From Cladophialophora immunda (taxonomy: Eukaryota; Ascomycota; Eurotiomycetes; Chaetothyriales; Herpotrichiellaceae): 64,000 bases of DNA. The first letter of the stretch is position 1; the number at the start of each line of letters is the position of its first letter. Location: assembly GCF_000835495.1 (NCBI RefSeq), contig NW_015622541.1, positions 6,634,001 to 6,698,000 on the forward strand. Reading direction: 5' to 3'. This document shows positions 41,505-51,234 of the stretch, piece by piece. Position numbers and translations under genes: made by a program. The notes under the pieces were generated by a model. The model saw only the letters and a program-made list of their open reading frames with translations, searched no databases and was not told where the DNA came from.

Positions 41505-42650
41505 TCACCATCCGTACTTGCTTCCAGCTTCCTTTTTATTCCTTCTGCCGGTTGCAAAGCTCTCCTCAAGTGCCTCTTTTTGGCCAGTAGCGGCACTCAC
41601 GAGTTGCTTCAGGCTATGTTTTCCTGGAGCAATGGCGCGCACCGGATTGTGCTGGACTTGCTCCCCGCTTGCGCGCAGCACCTCGTTCGCTGCATATTCT
41701 TGATCTGTATTGAAGTTGACCACGTTGATGGCAGTACCGCCTGACTGGCCGCGGCGCCCGAACAGCTGCCTCCGGGCTGCTTTTGAGAGATTCAAATCGG
41801 CAGCGATGGAGTCAAGGGATTGAGCTTCAGAACCGGCTGATCCATGGACGGGGTCTTCTGTTGACGTTGTTTGGACGGTCTCGTCAAGTGGTTCGTCCAG
41901 GAACTCGACGATCTCGTCCTCGTCTTGTTGAGCCTGAGGCTGTTGCGCCGTCGTTGTCTCTCCGCCCATGGAGAAGAGGCTGACTTTCTTCGGTGGCAAA
42001 GAAGGTTCGGCTGCCAGCGATGTCGCAGAAGATATATCCCTGAGCGCATGGTGTCCTGCTCTGATGGCCGGTCTCGGACCATCGACTTTCCTTTTTGTCT
42101 TCTTATTGTTTCGTGCCACGGAGAGGGGTTTGAACATGAAGGGATTTCCTTGTATTGACTGTTCCTTCGGCACGTTTATCGCAGGCTCTGCGCGTTTCGG
42201 GATTGCAGGTATAGTCTCATCCGCCTCAGGGTTCGTGGTATTCCTTTGCTGCTCTTGTTCTGCAAACAGACTGCGCAACTCTTCATCTGCCTCTCTGCTG
42301 AAACCGGGCTCGGCGCCCGTCTTCAAGCTAAAGACTTTCCTCGTGGAAGGCTTTGAAGGGGCTTTGGTATCTGCATCCCGTTTGGGGGCAGGCAGCATCG
42401 CGTTGAACCCGCCGAATGTTCCTCCGCCGCCGCCGATTCGAGGTCGCTTCGGAGCAGGCTCTCCATCTGTATTGCCGTTTGTGGGTGTATCTTGTAGTTT
42501 GACTTGAATCTTTCTGGGGTTCGCTTTGTTGACAGTGAAGTTGGTGTTCGTGTTGCTCGCAATCTTCGTCGAAGGCTTGTCAGCTCTCGGTTGCGGTAGG
42601 ACCTTCTCGTCCTCTGAGCCCTCCGAATCTGAGTATGCGACCAATGCCAT
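41505..42650 (-). CDS. PRCC-family protein (mitotic checkpoint regulator, MAD2B-interacting)
   Basis: A single exon of 381 residues. The start MALVAYSDSEGSEDE and the C-terminal block from NPVRAIAPGKHSLKQLV to ATGRRNKKEAGSKYGW are the conserved ends of the PRCC family; the middle is low-complexity and acidic. Human PRCC is a nuclear protein found with splicing factors and reported to bind MAD2B; the role in fungi is little known. A basic stretch (NNKKTKRKVDGPRP) could be a nuclear localisation signal. It is divergent from OMA1 with 269 bp between start codons. Confidence 0.88.
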   Translation of the reverse strand: MALVAYSDSEGSEDEKVLPQPRADKPSTKIASNTNTNFTVNKANPRKIQVKLQDTPTNGNTDGEPAPKRPRIGGGGGTFGGFNAMLPAPKRDADTKAPSKPSTRKVFSLKTGAEPGFSREADEELRSLFAEQEQQRNTTNPEADETIPAIPKRAEPAINVPKEQSIQGNPFMFKPLSVARNNKKTKRKVDGPRPAIRAGHHALRDISSATSLAAEPSLPPKKVSLFSMGGETTTAQQPQAQQDEDEIVEFLDEPLDETVQTTSTEDPVHGSAGSEAQSLDSIAADLNLSKAARRQLFGRRGQSGGTAINVVNFNTDQEYAANEVLRASGEQVQHNPVRAIAPGKHSLKQLVSAATGQKEALEESFATGRRNKKEAGSKYGW

Positions 42651-42919
42651 TGTTACATGTCAGGATATCTCAGATGTATCGGAACAAGTCTAGGTGTAGC
42701 AGGCAGGAAGAACTTGACGTAGGCATAGAGATCACATGACCCAGTGCCACTGTTTTCCTGCGTCATTTCAACTTTGGACTCGTTAGCCTTTTGCCATCGA
42801 ACCAAGTCTTTGATCTTTAGAGATCGACAAGAGTCATGCTTTGCCAGTCACCGAGGGAGGACATCATCTAATCAGCCATCAGCTATCAAATCTGGTACCT
42901 GGAGGCCGCCAGGGATACT
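42651..42919. promoter_or_regulatory. Divergent promoter, PRCC-family gene and OMA1
   Basis: The two start codons face away from each other over 269 bp, so one promoter region must serve both genes. No TATA box is clear. An upstream ATG at 42838 opens a 147-codon frame overlapping OMA1; it has no motif and is treated as a shadow or an uORF. Confidence 0.4.
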
Positions 42920-44095
42920 GTGAGACGTCTTTCCCATCCCATGTTCACCTTCCGGGCATTCCAGCGAGCTGCCAATCAAGCAGCTCGCCGACGCTTCCAA
43001 CACGGCTCCAATACTGTTCACGGATTCGGAAGAGGTCCACAGTTTCAGCCACGGCGACCAGCCTCCTGGGGTCCGAACTCGCGTTACAGGCGGTTTGGCG
43101 ATGGAAATGGGTCTGGGCAGGGACAAGGGCAGGGCCAGCAATGGAGCAATTTTGGTCCCGTCTATCGCATGCAGTACATTTGGCGCAATTACCAGAGACC
43201 ACTGACTGTGGTTGGGGTGGGCGGTGGGGTGTTCTATGTCTACAACCTCGAAGAGGTCCCGGTCACTCACCGACGACGCTTTAACATGATGTCTCCGGCG
43301 GCAGAGAAGGAATTCTTTGGTGGAGTGGGAATGTACAACTCTGTACTTCAAGAATTCCAGGGCAAAATCCTTCCGGCCGATCACCCTCTAACAATTCAAG
43401 TCGCCAAAGTGGTTGAAAAGCTACTTCCAACCACGCGCGGTCTGGCAGGCGACGATTGGCGGGTTCATGTCATCAATGACCCTCGAGAGAAGAATGCTTT
43501 TGTGATGCCGGGCGGGAAAGTCTTCGTCTTCTCGGGGATTCTACCTATTTGCCAGAGCGAGACCGGTCTTGCCGCCGTCTTGGGTCACGAGATCGCTCAC
43601 AACGTCGCTCATCACGCCGCCGAAAGGGCCTCGAGGTCTAGTTTCGTCCTTCTTGCTGCTTGGGCGGTGTCTCTCATCTTTGACATTAGCGGCCACACCG
43701 GAAGGACTATCGCCGAATTGTTACTATCTCTGCCAAATTCAAGAACACAAGAAGCCGAGGCCGATCGCATTGGCCTTCTCATGATGGCTGAAGCTTGCTA
43801 CGACCCCCGAGGAGCTTTGGATTTCTGGCAACGCATGAAGCAAGCATCAGAATTTGAACCTCCACAGTTCTTGTCCACCCATCCGAGCCACTACAACCGT
43901 GCCGAGCAGATCAAGAAGTGGCTTCCAGATGCCGAGAGAGTATATGCTGATACAGGTTGCGGCACTGCAAGCGGATATGAGGACGCGTTCAAGCAGGCTC
44001 TCACGTTCCAGGGACCCGGGGGAGAGCGCCAAGCTAGACAGCAGCAACGGCCGATAATTGTTGGGAGGAATGACGACGACGACGATTTCTTCTGA
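42920..44095 (+). CDS. OMA1: Mitochondrial metalloendopeptidase OMA1 (M48)
   Basis: A single exon of 391 residues. The Arg/Ala-rich N-terminus (MRRLSHPMFTFRAFQRAANQAARRR) is a clear mitochondrial presequence. A membrane helix follows (RPLTVVGVGGGVFYVYNL). The M48 fold has the zinc motif HEIAH at 223-227 and the third ligand in QEAEADRIG (about Glu278). AFVMPGGKVFVFSGIL is the strand that typically precedes the active site. OMA1 sits in the inner membrane and cleaves OPA1-like or other substrates when the membrane potential falls. The acidic end (RNDDDDDFF) is a small C-terminal oddity. Met8 (42941) may be the real start; both keep the presequence. Confidence 0.93.
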   Translation: MRRLSHPMFTFRAFQRAANQAARRRFQHGSNTVHGFGRGPQFQPRRPASWGPNSRYRRFGDGNGSGQGQGQGQQWSNFGPVYRMQYIWRNYQRPLTVVGVGGGVFYVYNLEEVPVTHRRRFNMMSPAAEKEFFGGVGMYNSVLQEFQGKILPADHPLTIQVAKVVEKLLPTTRGLAGDDWRVHVINDPREKNAFVMPGGKVFVFSGILPICQSETGLAAVLGHEIAHNVAHHAAERASRSSFVLLAAWAVSLIFDISGHTGRTIAELLLSLPNSRTQEAEADRIGLLMMAEACYDPRGALDFWQRMKQASEFEPPQFLSTHPSHYNRAEQIKKWLPDAERVYADTGCGTASGYEDAFKQALTFQGPGGERQARQQQRPIIVGRNDDDDDFF

Positions 44096-44454
44096 AGACG
44101 AGAGAAGATCTTTGTTGCGAAAAAAGATCGTTACTACTCTCTTCCCACGCTATATTTGGTCGGCCCATCCACTCCCTGCACAGTCCATCGGAACCTGCTC
44201 AGGCGTACATGATGCATGGGGGTACAGGACTCCAGAGAACCTCACATCATCACTACACGTGACATCCCGCTCCCTCATTGTACTTTATACTTTTATGCAC
44301 GAACTCCGCACCAGCTACTGCTCTAGCTGCATCGATACTGACGTGGCAAGCGTGATCCAGCTGTGTATCTCCTCCCAACATATCCGTCGACTCTCACCTC
44401 ATTCAAAAACTCCCAAAACGACCAGGTGTCGCTTTCATCTTCACGCCAAAAGCA
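44096..44454. other. Intergenic region, SDR promoter
   Basis: Nothing recognisable lies in these 359 bases apart from the OMA1 3' end and the SDR promoter. An open frame from 44058 that overlaps the SDR start is a shadow. Confidence 0.4.
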
Positions 44455-45294
44455 ATGATGGGCAAAACAGACGTCCCGGGAGTCGCACTCATTTCTGGCT
44501 CGGGCTCTGGCATCGGACGAGCAACAGCTCTAGCATTTGCGCACGCAGGTTGCACTCGTCTTGCGCTCCTCGACCTGAACGAAGAAGGTCTCTCGACCAC
44601 CCAGAAACTCATCGAGGAGGCAGTTGGCAGCAACGCCTCTTTAAAAATCCACATTTACAAGTGTGATGTTTCCAACCCAGATAGTGTCACGCAGGCCTAC
44701 GCCGACGTCAAAGAAACATTCGGTCGTCTCGACTATGCCGTACACTGCGCAGGGATCATCCTCTTTGGCCGCTCGACCGACTTCCCCCTCGAGGATTTCG
44801 ACAGGCAGAACACGGTGAATTACCGCGGCTTGTGGCTGTGTTCTCGCGAAGCCCTACGGATTATGCGCACTCAATCCCTGGATTGCGATGCATACCCCGA
44901 AGCCCACATTTCCCCGACTCGCGCCCAGCGTGGGAGCATTGTCAATATCTCCTCCGGCCTCGCATTGTCATCGCAGTCCAACTGTCCTGCATACAGCGGC
45001 GCCAAAGCCGGTGTTTTGGCAGTCACTCGCTCAGATGCGATCGACTATGCGTGTGAACGTATCCGGGTGAACGCTGTGTTGCCCGGGATCGTGGATTCCC
45101 CAATGACAAACCCGGACCCTGCAACCAGGGAGTGGCTCGAAAAGAACCCGGTCCAGAGCACGCCGATGAGGAGATTCGGAGTGCCGGAGGAAATCGCGGA
45201 CGTTTGCGTCTTTTTGGCGGGCAACAAGGCGAGCTTTGTCACCGGCGCGGGCTGGAGTGTTGACGGTGGGTTCATTGCAGGGACGGCATATTGA
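44455..45294 (+). CDS. Short-chain dehydrogenase/reductase (classical SDR)
   Basis: A single exon of 279 residues, the usual classical SDR length. The nucleotide site reads SGSGSGIG (14-21; Ser replaces the common Thr). The NNAG motif is replaced by CAGI near residue 98. The catalytic residues are present: Ser167, Tyr180 and Lys184 (YSGAK). LLDLNEEG after the second strand has an acidic end, which suggests NAD(H) preference. PGIVDSPM and the C-terminal GAGWSVDGGF are typical. It should oxidise or reduce an alcohol or ketone in the cytosol; the substrate is unknown. An insert at about 140-155 (QSLDCDAYPEAHISPTRA) is longer than in FabG-type relatives. It is convergent with the Zn2Cys6 gene to its right. 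Confidence 0.92.
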   Translation: MMGKTDVPGVALISGSGSGIGRATALAFAHAGCTRLALLDLNEEGLSTTQKLIEEAVGSNASLKIHIYKCDVSNPDSVTQAYADVKETFGRLDYAVHCAGIILFGRSTDFPLEDFDRQNTVNYRGLWLCSREALRIMRTQSLDCDAYPEAHISPTRAQRGSIVNISSGLALSSQSNCPAYSGAKAGVLAVTRSDAIDYACERIRVNAVLPGIVDSPMTNPDPATREWLEKNPVQSTPMRRFGVPEEIADVCVFLAGNKASFVTGAGWSVDGGFIAGTAY

Positions 45295-45894
45295 ACAAGC
45301 AGACCATTGAATGGATAGTAGCCCTTCCTCGATCTACCATGGAGGAAGCCGCTTTCTGCCGAACCAGAATTGTTCCTCTTGTCTTCGGTCTTGTCACTTT
45401 GTCTTCTCCAGTGGACAAGTCATCTCCGTCCAGCACAAGGACGGCTCTAGCTAGTTGGTGAATCGGCCACACTTCCCTCCGCTCCCTCCCTTGTCCATCA
45501 TACATATGACAGTTCCCTAGTCGTCGCTATTTCGCCGGACGTAGTCGAGACAGAAGTGCGCAGATGAAGGGTATAGACGGCCGAGAGCAGCCCGAGCATG
45601 CAGCCTAACTACGTAACTACGTAACTACCTATTCAAATTCGAGTATCCAGAAGACTCGCGTTCGTGAAATGGCGCAGACTGTGGCGCAAAAAAGCCTTCA
45701 TGTGCTATCTGGATGTTGTGATGCCAACGGCACTGCGACTGTACAAGCATGTGCAAAATGAAGGGGTATAAATGTGCTCCGTTGACTTCAGGGGGCATGG
45801 TATTGTCGCTCTGCGTCGACCATCCCTCGTCCAACCCCTGTCCCCGGGGATGTTTTACCTTGGCTCACTAACACTGCCCTCTACTCTAATAGAC
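45295..45894. other. Intergenic region between convergent SDR and regulator genes
   Basis: No gene is seen in this 600-bp stretch. It should contain both 3' UTRs and includes the short tandem repeat at 45606-45629. Confidence 0.4.
45606..45629. repeat. TAACTACG tandem repeat
   Basis: Three 8-bp copies in a row (the last ends in C instead of G), with the palindrome TACGTA at each junction. It is short and lies in a 3' intergenic region; no function is claimed. Confidence 0.7.
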
Positions 45895-47994
45895 CTAGAT
45901 CAGTTGCGCCCCCGGGTGAGGTGGGCTCGCAGCGGGACTCCTTTCAGCCTCGATCTTGGTCCGCAACATCCTCACATAGACGCTCTGACTGTTGGGACTC
46001 GCGCTCAGCAGGTCGAACAGACACCGGAGCTCCTCGCTGTCCGACCAGTTGGTGTTGGCGATCGTCAGCGCATCCATCAGCGTGTATGCGATCTCGAACA
46101 GCTTTTCAAAGATGCCGAGCCCGTGGACGAGGATCGCGTTGGGTGTCAAGTCGCCGATCGCGGCGCACAGGTCCTTCGCTATGGCGATCGGGTAGGTCGA
46201 GGAGAAGATGGGGTCGGCGGCGCTGTAGCTGATCAGGCCCTGGCGCATGGATGCTTGCCAGAAGATTAAGCGCAACCACTGGTGCGTGATGAGGACGTCG
46301 GCCTTTTGAATGTCCGTCATGGCGAAATGGTCGAAAGACATTTCGTTCAGTGAGTGTTGGATTGCCGCCACGTTGTCGTAGGGCTCGTACCCCGACGATG
46401 CGGTTTCAAGGGGAGTGGTGCTCCAGAGCTGGACAAACTTCTCGTCAAGGATAGAGAAGAGATTGACCAGGGCGGAGAATCCTGCCAGAATGATTCCGTC
46501 CTGCTCATCGAAATATTCGCTGGAGAGAATTGGCAAGCGGGGAATTTGGGCGATCTTGTTGCGGAGGATGGCGAGGCCACGTTCTGTGATGAAGAGCAAG
46601 GCGAAGGTCCGTCTGGAACAGATCGCCTGGATCTCATCCATGCCGAAATAGGTGGATTCGAGGTGTAGGCCTTGTTCGAAGGCCATAGAAATGGCCTCCC
46701 GGAGGTACAAATCATGCGCCCGAGGCTTTTTGAGTTCGAACAGCGCAACGCAAATGTGGTAACTGGCTTGTATTGACAGAAGTGTAGCAGACTCTGCCCA
46801 ATCATATTGGCATCTAAGAAGAAAGCACAACTCCACGAACTGCTTTCCAAGTTGCATTTTCCTATCCAACGGAAGATCTGACTGGGGAGCCGCGTGCAGA
46901 ACGGTGTTGGCGCAAATTGACAAGATCAAGATTTTCTCTTCATTAGATAATTCATCGAAGCTATTGAGGCGTTGAATAAATGAGCCCTCGTGGATCGTAG
47001 GTCGTATGGGGTAGAGGTGTCTGAAATACTGCGCAATGCACTGAGTCATAAGGCGGGCCGATAAATCGAACTCTGTTGCTAATACTTGTATCTGATGTGG
47101 ACTTTGGAGATCTCCAGAGTCGCTTCGATACAAAAATTTTGGTCCATGTAGTGGCATCGGCGAGCTCGTGGTGGTGAAAGTTGGAGAGGGAGCGTTTGTG
47201 GGAGCACGATTCAATATAGCCTCGAGGGAAGTGGGCTTGGTGAGAGGGGTCGAAGCCCTTGACGGGGTTTGCGCATTCGACCTTGGAGGAACTGTATGCG
47301 GAACAGGAGGGTACGTCTCCTGGAAGATTTCTTGAGCCAGATCCCTTATTGACATGTATCCATGGGGCGAAAGAGGGGTTTGGAACTGCAGAAGTTCCGA
47401 CGCTTGCATCTGCCATGATGCTGGGAACTGAATGCCTGCTTGCGCAAATTCGGTATGCGAAGTCGGATCAAATTCTGTGCCATTCTGAATGATGGGAACA
47501 GATCTAGGGACAGCCGACGGTCCCGAGGTCGGGCCATACGTGTCGCCAAAATACGAACTGGTGGGAGAGCTTAACGACGAGGCCAAAGGACTGTCGTTTG
47601 TCACGGCTCTGTTGAAAGATGGCATTTGTAGTTGCAACTGGGGCAAGTCGAGTGGTGGGAATGTTTGTTCTGATGGCGAGGTCGCCTGGCTTTCGTCTCG
47701 CAATCTTGCGAGAACAGAACCTGATCCCTTCTTTGGCCCCCTCTTCTTTCGCGCAATCTCTCTTGTGCACCTCAGTCCTGCCGATATGCACCGTTCGCAG
47801 ACCTCTTCTTTGGAGCATTTTACTTTCCTCCTCCTGCAAGCGTCACAAGGCAGGAGAGTTTGGTGTGATTCCGCCGTGGCCAGCGCGCCAGCGCCAGCGC
47901 GGTCTTCGAGGGCGTCTGCCATCTGAGTGAGGTTGTCCATGAGAGTATTTGACTGCAATGGGGATGTTTGCGAGAGAGGGTGGCCAGACACCAA
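45895..47994 (-). CDS. Zn2Cys6 transcription factor with fungal_trans domain
   Basis: A single exon of 699 residues. The zinc cluster occupies 50-76 (CDACRRRKVKC...CERC...C; spacing 2-6-5-2-6), followed by the basic linker REIARKKRGPKKGSG. The middle part carries the fungal_trans region, with YFRHLYPIRPTIHEGSF and the helical segments ILSICANTVLHAAPQS and DLYLREAISMAFEQGLHLESTYFG. The cluster and KKRGPKKGSG linker resemble sugar-utilisation (maltose/AmyR-like) regulators, but this is only similarity. It is a nuclear DNA-binding protein expected to control nearby or pathway genes; the sugar porter at 53 kb and the SDR are candidates by distance only. Met19 or Met25 could also be the start. Confidence 0.9.
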   Translation of the reverse strand: MVSGHPLSQTSPLQSNTLMDNLTQMADALEDRAGAGALATAESHQTLLPCDACRRRKVKCSKEEVCERCISAGLRCTREIARKKRGPKKGSGSVLARLRDESQATSPSEQTFPPLDLPQLQLQMPSFNRAVTNDSPLASSLSSPTSSYFGDTYGPTSGPSAVPRSVPIIQNGTEFDPTSHTEFAQAGIQFPASWQMQASELLQFQTPLSPHGYMSIRDLAQEIFQETYPPVPHTVPPRSNAQTPSRASTPLTKPTSLEAILNRAPTNAPSPTFTTTSSPMPLHGPKFLYRSDSGDLQSPHQIQVLATEFDLSARLMTQCIAQYFRHLYPIRPTIHEGSFIQRLNSFDELSNEEKILILSICANTVLHAAPQSDLPLDRKMQLGKQFVELCFLLRCQYDWAESATLLSIQASYHICVALFELKKPRAHDLYLREAISMAFEQGLHLESTYFGMDEIQAICSRRTFALLFITERGLAILRNKIAQIPRLPILSSEYFDEQDGIILAGFSALVNLFSILDEKFVQLWSTTPLETASSGYEPYDNVAAIQHSLNEMSFDHFAMTDIQKADVLITHQWLRLIFWQASMRQGLISYSAADPIFSSTYPIAIAKDLCAAIGDLTPNAILVHGLGIFEKLFEIAYTLMDALTIANTNWSDSEELRCLFDLLSASPNSQSVYVRMLRTKIEAERSPAASPPHPGAQLI

Positions 47995-48678
47995 TTCCTT
48001 CTGGCCTTCGATTCAAGGACTGATCGTTGGCGGTGGAGTCATTGGATTGGATTGTTGGGACCGACGCAGCCCGACTCCATCATTCCGAAAGGTAGTGGAA
48101 AACGCTGTGAAGCTCGATAAGAGGAGGCTGGGTGTGTAATAGCTGAACTGATTCCTAATCAAGACGGAGAGCGAGGTGGGTGCAGAAGAGAAGAGAAGAA
48201 CGCCTTCTGGGCAGCGCCGAGAACATGTGCGTCGTGTGATTTGAAGGCCATGGCGAGGCATTCCCAACACCCCTCATCCCCCGGAAAAGTAATGCGTTTG
48301 TGTTTGGCGTGGGGGTGTGCCTAACCAGGCGAGTCGGCTGCCAATAAGTTGGATCGAGGGAGGGGTAAAAGCTGGGGAGAGCTACCCAGTTATTACCTAG
48401 GCATTCAAATTAGCTATCCCGGGGGAGGTGGATAGGGGCAACCGCCAACAACTACCTACCTGGGCACCTTGGTGGTAATAAGCTTAACTATTTTTGGTGG
48501 GCAGCAGGCCCCCAGCACCTGATCAGCGCTTTGCAAGGCTCGGGCTCTTTCCATCTGCTCCTCCTCGTGCATGCGAATTATAAACTTCCCGCATCCGCGT
48601 TCCTTTCCAGCAGATCGATCGTCACGGCAAGCAAAGGTACTTACAACAGCCTTTCTGAACCCTTCCTACCATTCAAAC
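47995..48678. promoter_or_regulatory. Divergent promoter, Zn2Cys6 regulator and EBP-like gene
   Basis: This 684-bp spacer lies between two start codons facing away from each other. It has repeated CTACCTACCTGGG-type motifs near 48400-48470 and a pyrimidine-rich leader before 48679. An in-frame ATG at 48571 could extend the next protein by 36 residues. Confidence 0.4.
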
Positions 48679-49461
48679 ATGGCATCGGCTGTGGCCATGG
48701 CCACTTCGCCTCCTTTTACGCTCGACGCCGGCACCGCTTTCTCCCTCGCCGTCGCCTTCTCGCTGATGCCCTCAGCTCAAATACTGGCCGCCTTTGCTTT
48801 GCCCAAGTCCACGCCTCGAAAGCTCTATTACCTCTTCCTGTGGCATGCCTATGATTTTCTCACGCATTTTATCATCGAGGGCAGCTTCCTGTACCATTGC
48901 TTCTTTTCATATGAGCAATTGCCGCCGCAAACCGCCGATGTCTCGCATCCAGCGTCTTGGGGCGGGGAGCCGCAAGCCTACCTGTACAATCGCCCCGACC
49001 GTCGTTATGGTGCCCAATACTCCCAAGGCCCCATGGCTAGACTGTGGCAGGAATATGCAAAAGCTGATCGAAGATGGGGAGGTGCAGACCTGAACGTCAT
49101 ATCGCTGGAGATTCTCACCGTTGGTCTGGCTGGTCCGGCTGCCGTGTACATCTGTTATCTGGTCTCGAAGGTTGCGAACACCACGGATGAAAGCATCAAA
49201 AATCGATATCAACCCCGGCTCTGGTTGACAGCAGTCATTCTCGCAACTGGAGAGTTGTATGGAGGGTTCATGACGTTCGCACCAGAGTGGTTAAGCGGCA
49301 ACAACGCACTTGCTGGCGACGACCCCGTCTATCTCTGGCTATACTTGGTCTTTTTCAACATGTTGTGGGTCTTCATACCTTTCTGGGTTCTGTATGCGGC
49401 CTTCCAAGAGATCTCCGCAGCCTTTGCGATGAAAAGTGTATCCGCCAGGAAGACCAAATGA
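48679..49461 (+). CDS. EBP/EXPERA-family membrane protein (sterol delta8-delta7 isomerase-like)
   Basis: A single exon, 260 residues from the ATG at 48679, chosen for its good context (CAAACATGG) and family-like start. Four to five membrane helices are visible. The EXPERA/EBP signature is present: HAYDFLTHFIIEGSFLYH, LWQEYAKADRRW, ISLEILTVGLAGPA and ATGELYGGFMTF, with the His, Glu, Thr and Trp positions known to be important in mammalian EBP. Such proteins isomerise the delta8 bond of sterols in the ER. In fungi the main C-8 isomerase is the unrelated Erg2, so this gene may serve another sterol or another role. The function is inferred from family alone. Confidence 0.82.
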   Translation: MASAVAMATSPPFTLDAGTAFSLAVAFSLMPSAQILAAFALPKSTPRKLYYLFLWHAYDFLTHFIIEGSFLYHCFFSYEQLPPQTADVSHPASWGGEPQAYLYNRPDRRYGAQYSQGPMARLWQEYAKADRRWGGADLNVISLEILTVGLAGPAAVYICYLVSKVANTTDESIKNRYQPRLWLTAVILATGELYGGFMTFAPEWLSGNNALAGDDPVYLWLYLVFFNMLWVFIPFWVLYAAFQEISAAFAMKSVSARKTK

Positions 49462-50237
49462 GCCTTGTACTTTGCCTTGTACTTTGGACCAAGAAGCAAA
49501 ATGAAACCCGGAATTGAAATCAATCAACTTCACTACTGGTAGTGCCTCAGGAATGTTAAGCGTCACTTCTCCCGCAAAGCCAGTCATTCTGTACACCACC
49601 AACTATTCTGCTTCGGATCACGCCTACATATTTTTCAGCGGCCAAATTTGTGTCAACATTTCCCAATTCGAAAGAAGTCAACAGCAGCAATGAGACCCCA
49701 AAAGCTACACTTCGAGTCTGAAATGTGTTTTAAGGGTTCATGTTCTATCTGGTTTGGTGGGCGGGGCCTTTCCCCTCCTCTATAATTGTATGTGCTTGCT
49801 GTTACCAAAGGTAGTATTAGATTCACATTATCATTCTATGATATATGTGAACATCTAGTACCATCTTCAGGTAGCGGGGGGTCTCGCCATACCATTATGC
49901 AACAATTGGATCTCAGGGTTGTGATGCTCCTCTCGGAGTATCAACATACAAGAGAAGAGATCCAATTGTTAAGAGGAGCGGAAAGGTAACATCAGAGCCG
50001 GTGGGATTTGAACTTTTTGTCCCCTGATACATATGGTAGGGTAGTTCAATCCATCCTCTGGCAGAACATGATTTTTATTTTTGATCTCAGATATACAATT
50101 TTCTGTTCGCCAATGTTAGTTGTGTGGGCTCCTGCGTTAGGTGAGGCAGAAGATACTCTATCCTCAGATCATATCTTCAGATTTGTATCAGGCATGAGCC
50201 GTGCCCTCTCACAGCGCCTCCTAAATCCTGACTCTCT
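49462..50237. other. Intergenic region with possible retroelement relic
   Basis: No gene is seen in these 776 bases. The part 49901-50014 carries overlapping inverted repeats and a tRNA-3'-end-like string (listed separately); the rest is A+T-rich and featureless. Confidence 0.4.
49901..50014. repeat. Overlapping inverted repeats next to a tRNA-complement-like sequence
   Basis: Arms of 14 perfect bases (AACAATTGGATCTC at 49901-49914; complement at 49957-49970) interlock with 8-base arms (GCTCCTCT at 49926-49933; complement at 49972-49979). Directly after comes ATCAGAGCCGGTGGGATTTG from 49991, running on to AACT at 50014. It reads as the complement of a tRNA 3' end and resembles the primer-binding site that follows the 5' LTR of Copia-type elements (TATCAGAGC). 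TGTTAAGAGG at 49968 also looks like an LTR start. No second LTR or pol gene is visible, so this would be a small relic at most. Confidence 0.35.
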
Positions 50238-51234
50238 TTATTGTCTTTGCCTTGTAGGTACCCGCAACATGCCAACCACGGGAGCCACCTTCAGATCCTC
50301 ATCAGGTACATCAACGTCGATGGTCAACACTGCTTTCCAGCCGTTGCGTTCGTACAGCCTAATCCCAGCCGGACGCGCAAACAACCATGAAACGATATTT
50401 TCCCTGTCGGCAACTTCAACGCCCCAGTCAAGCAGCTTTTGGCCGATGCCCTGCCGTTGATACGATGGATGGATCGTCAGCCAGTGTAGATCTGCCCACG
50501 CAGATTGCTAGCGTCAGCGCTTGTGCTAAGTGTACATAAGGGGAACGCGTCCTCAAGATTGAGAAACCGGGCGCCGACTGGGAATCGTGTCTTGACCTAC
50601 ACAAATGTCTCTTCCCTCTGATGGCCCCGACGTACGCATTGCCTAGTTTCCGGGCCAACTCGGCGTCGGGATTTGCATAAAACGGCTTTGGCTTTCCTCC
50701 TGGGCCAGCTGCGCCGTCGCCGCTGATCCCAGGGGTGGCTGTGGTTAGGACGTCGGTCGCGCTTTCAGCGTCGATGCCTTCGGAGATCGGCACATTGGTG
50801 ATGCTTGTCGCGACGGTCGCGTCCTCGGTCGTCTCGTTCTTTGGTGCGAACGGGTCCATCTTGGGCACTTCGACGTATCCCTTCCGCCATAGTGTGAAGC
50901 CTACCATGACTTCTTCCTCTCCTTGAACTTCGTTGTTCGGTACCTCGGCAGTGGAGTTGAGATCTGCGGTTCGATCTTTCCTGGGGGCGGGTGACACAAC
51001 TGCCTTGAAAATAAAGAAGCGGCCGCGATCGTCTCGGATCGCGTCAGTTAACTTCTCAACGGTATTATCGTATACACTCTTGCTGTACCGGTTCCGAAAC
51101 TCGTGCAAGCCATCTGGTTTCAAGGCTGCGTCGGCAAGCTTTGCGCAGACGGGGATGTCGGCCTCGGAGGTGATTGGTTTGATCACTATCCCGGCCAGCC
51201 CCTGTGAGGAAGAAGACGCCATATTTCTGAGCAA
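50238..51234 (-). CDS. GNAT-family N-acetyltransferase
   Basis: Two exons on the minus strand, 51234..50601 and 50491..50238, with a 109-nt intron, give 295 residues. The N-terminal half (IKPITSEADIPVCAKLADAAL...) is the first GNAT strand and helix, followed by a Pro/Thr-rich insert of about 80 residues. The acetyl-CoA core lies after the intron: HLYLHWLTIHPSYQRQGIGQKLLDWG, with the pyrophosphate loop QRQGIG at 223-228, and then ARPAGIRLYERNGW near the end. It transfers acetyl from acetyl-CoA to an amine; the acceptor is unknown. The joining of L and Y across the intron restores the family pattern, which supports this model. Met5 (51222) may be the start. Confidence 0.88.

Noticed and set aside
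49990..50065. Possible tRNA gene on the minus strand
   Set aside because: Ends can pair for five bases, but the T stem does not close, and D and anticodon arms are missing; kept only as a possible primer-binding-site relic.
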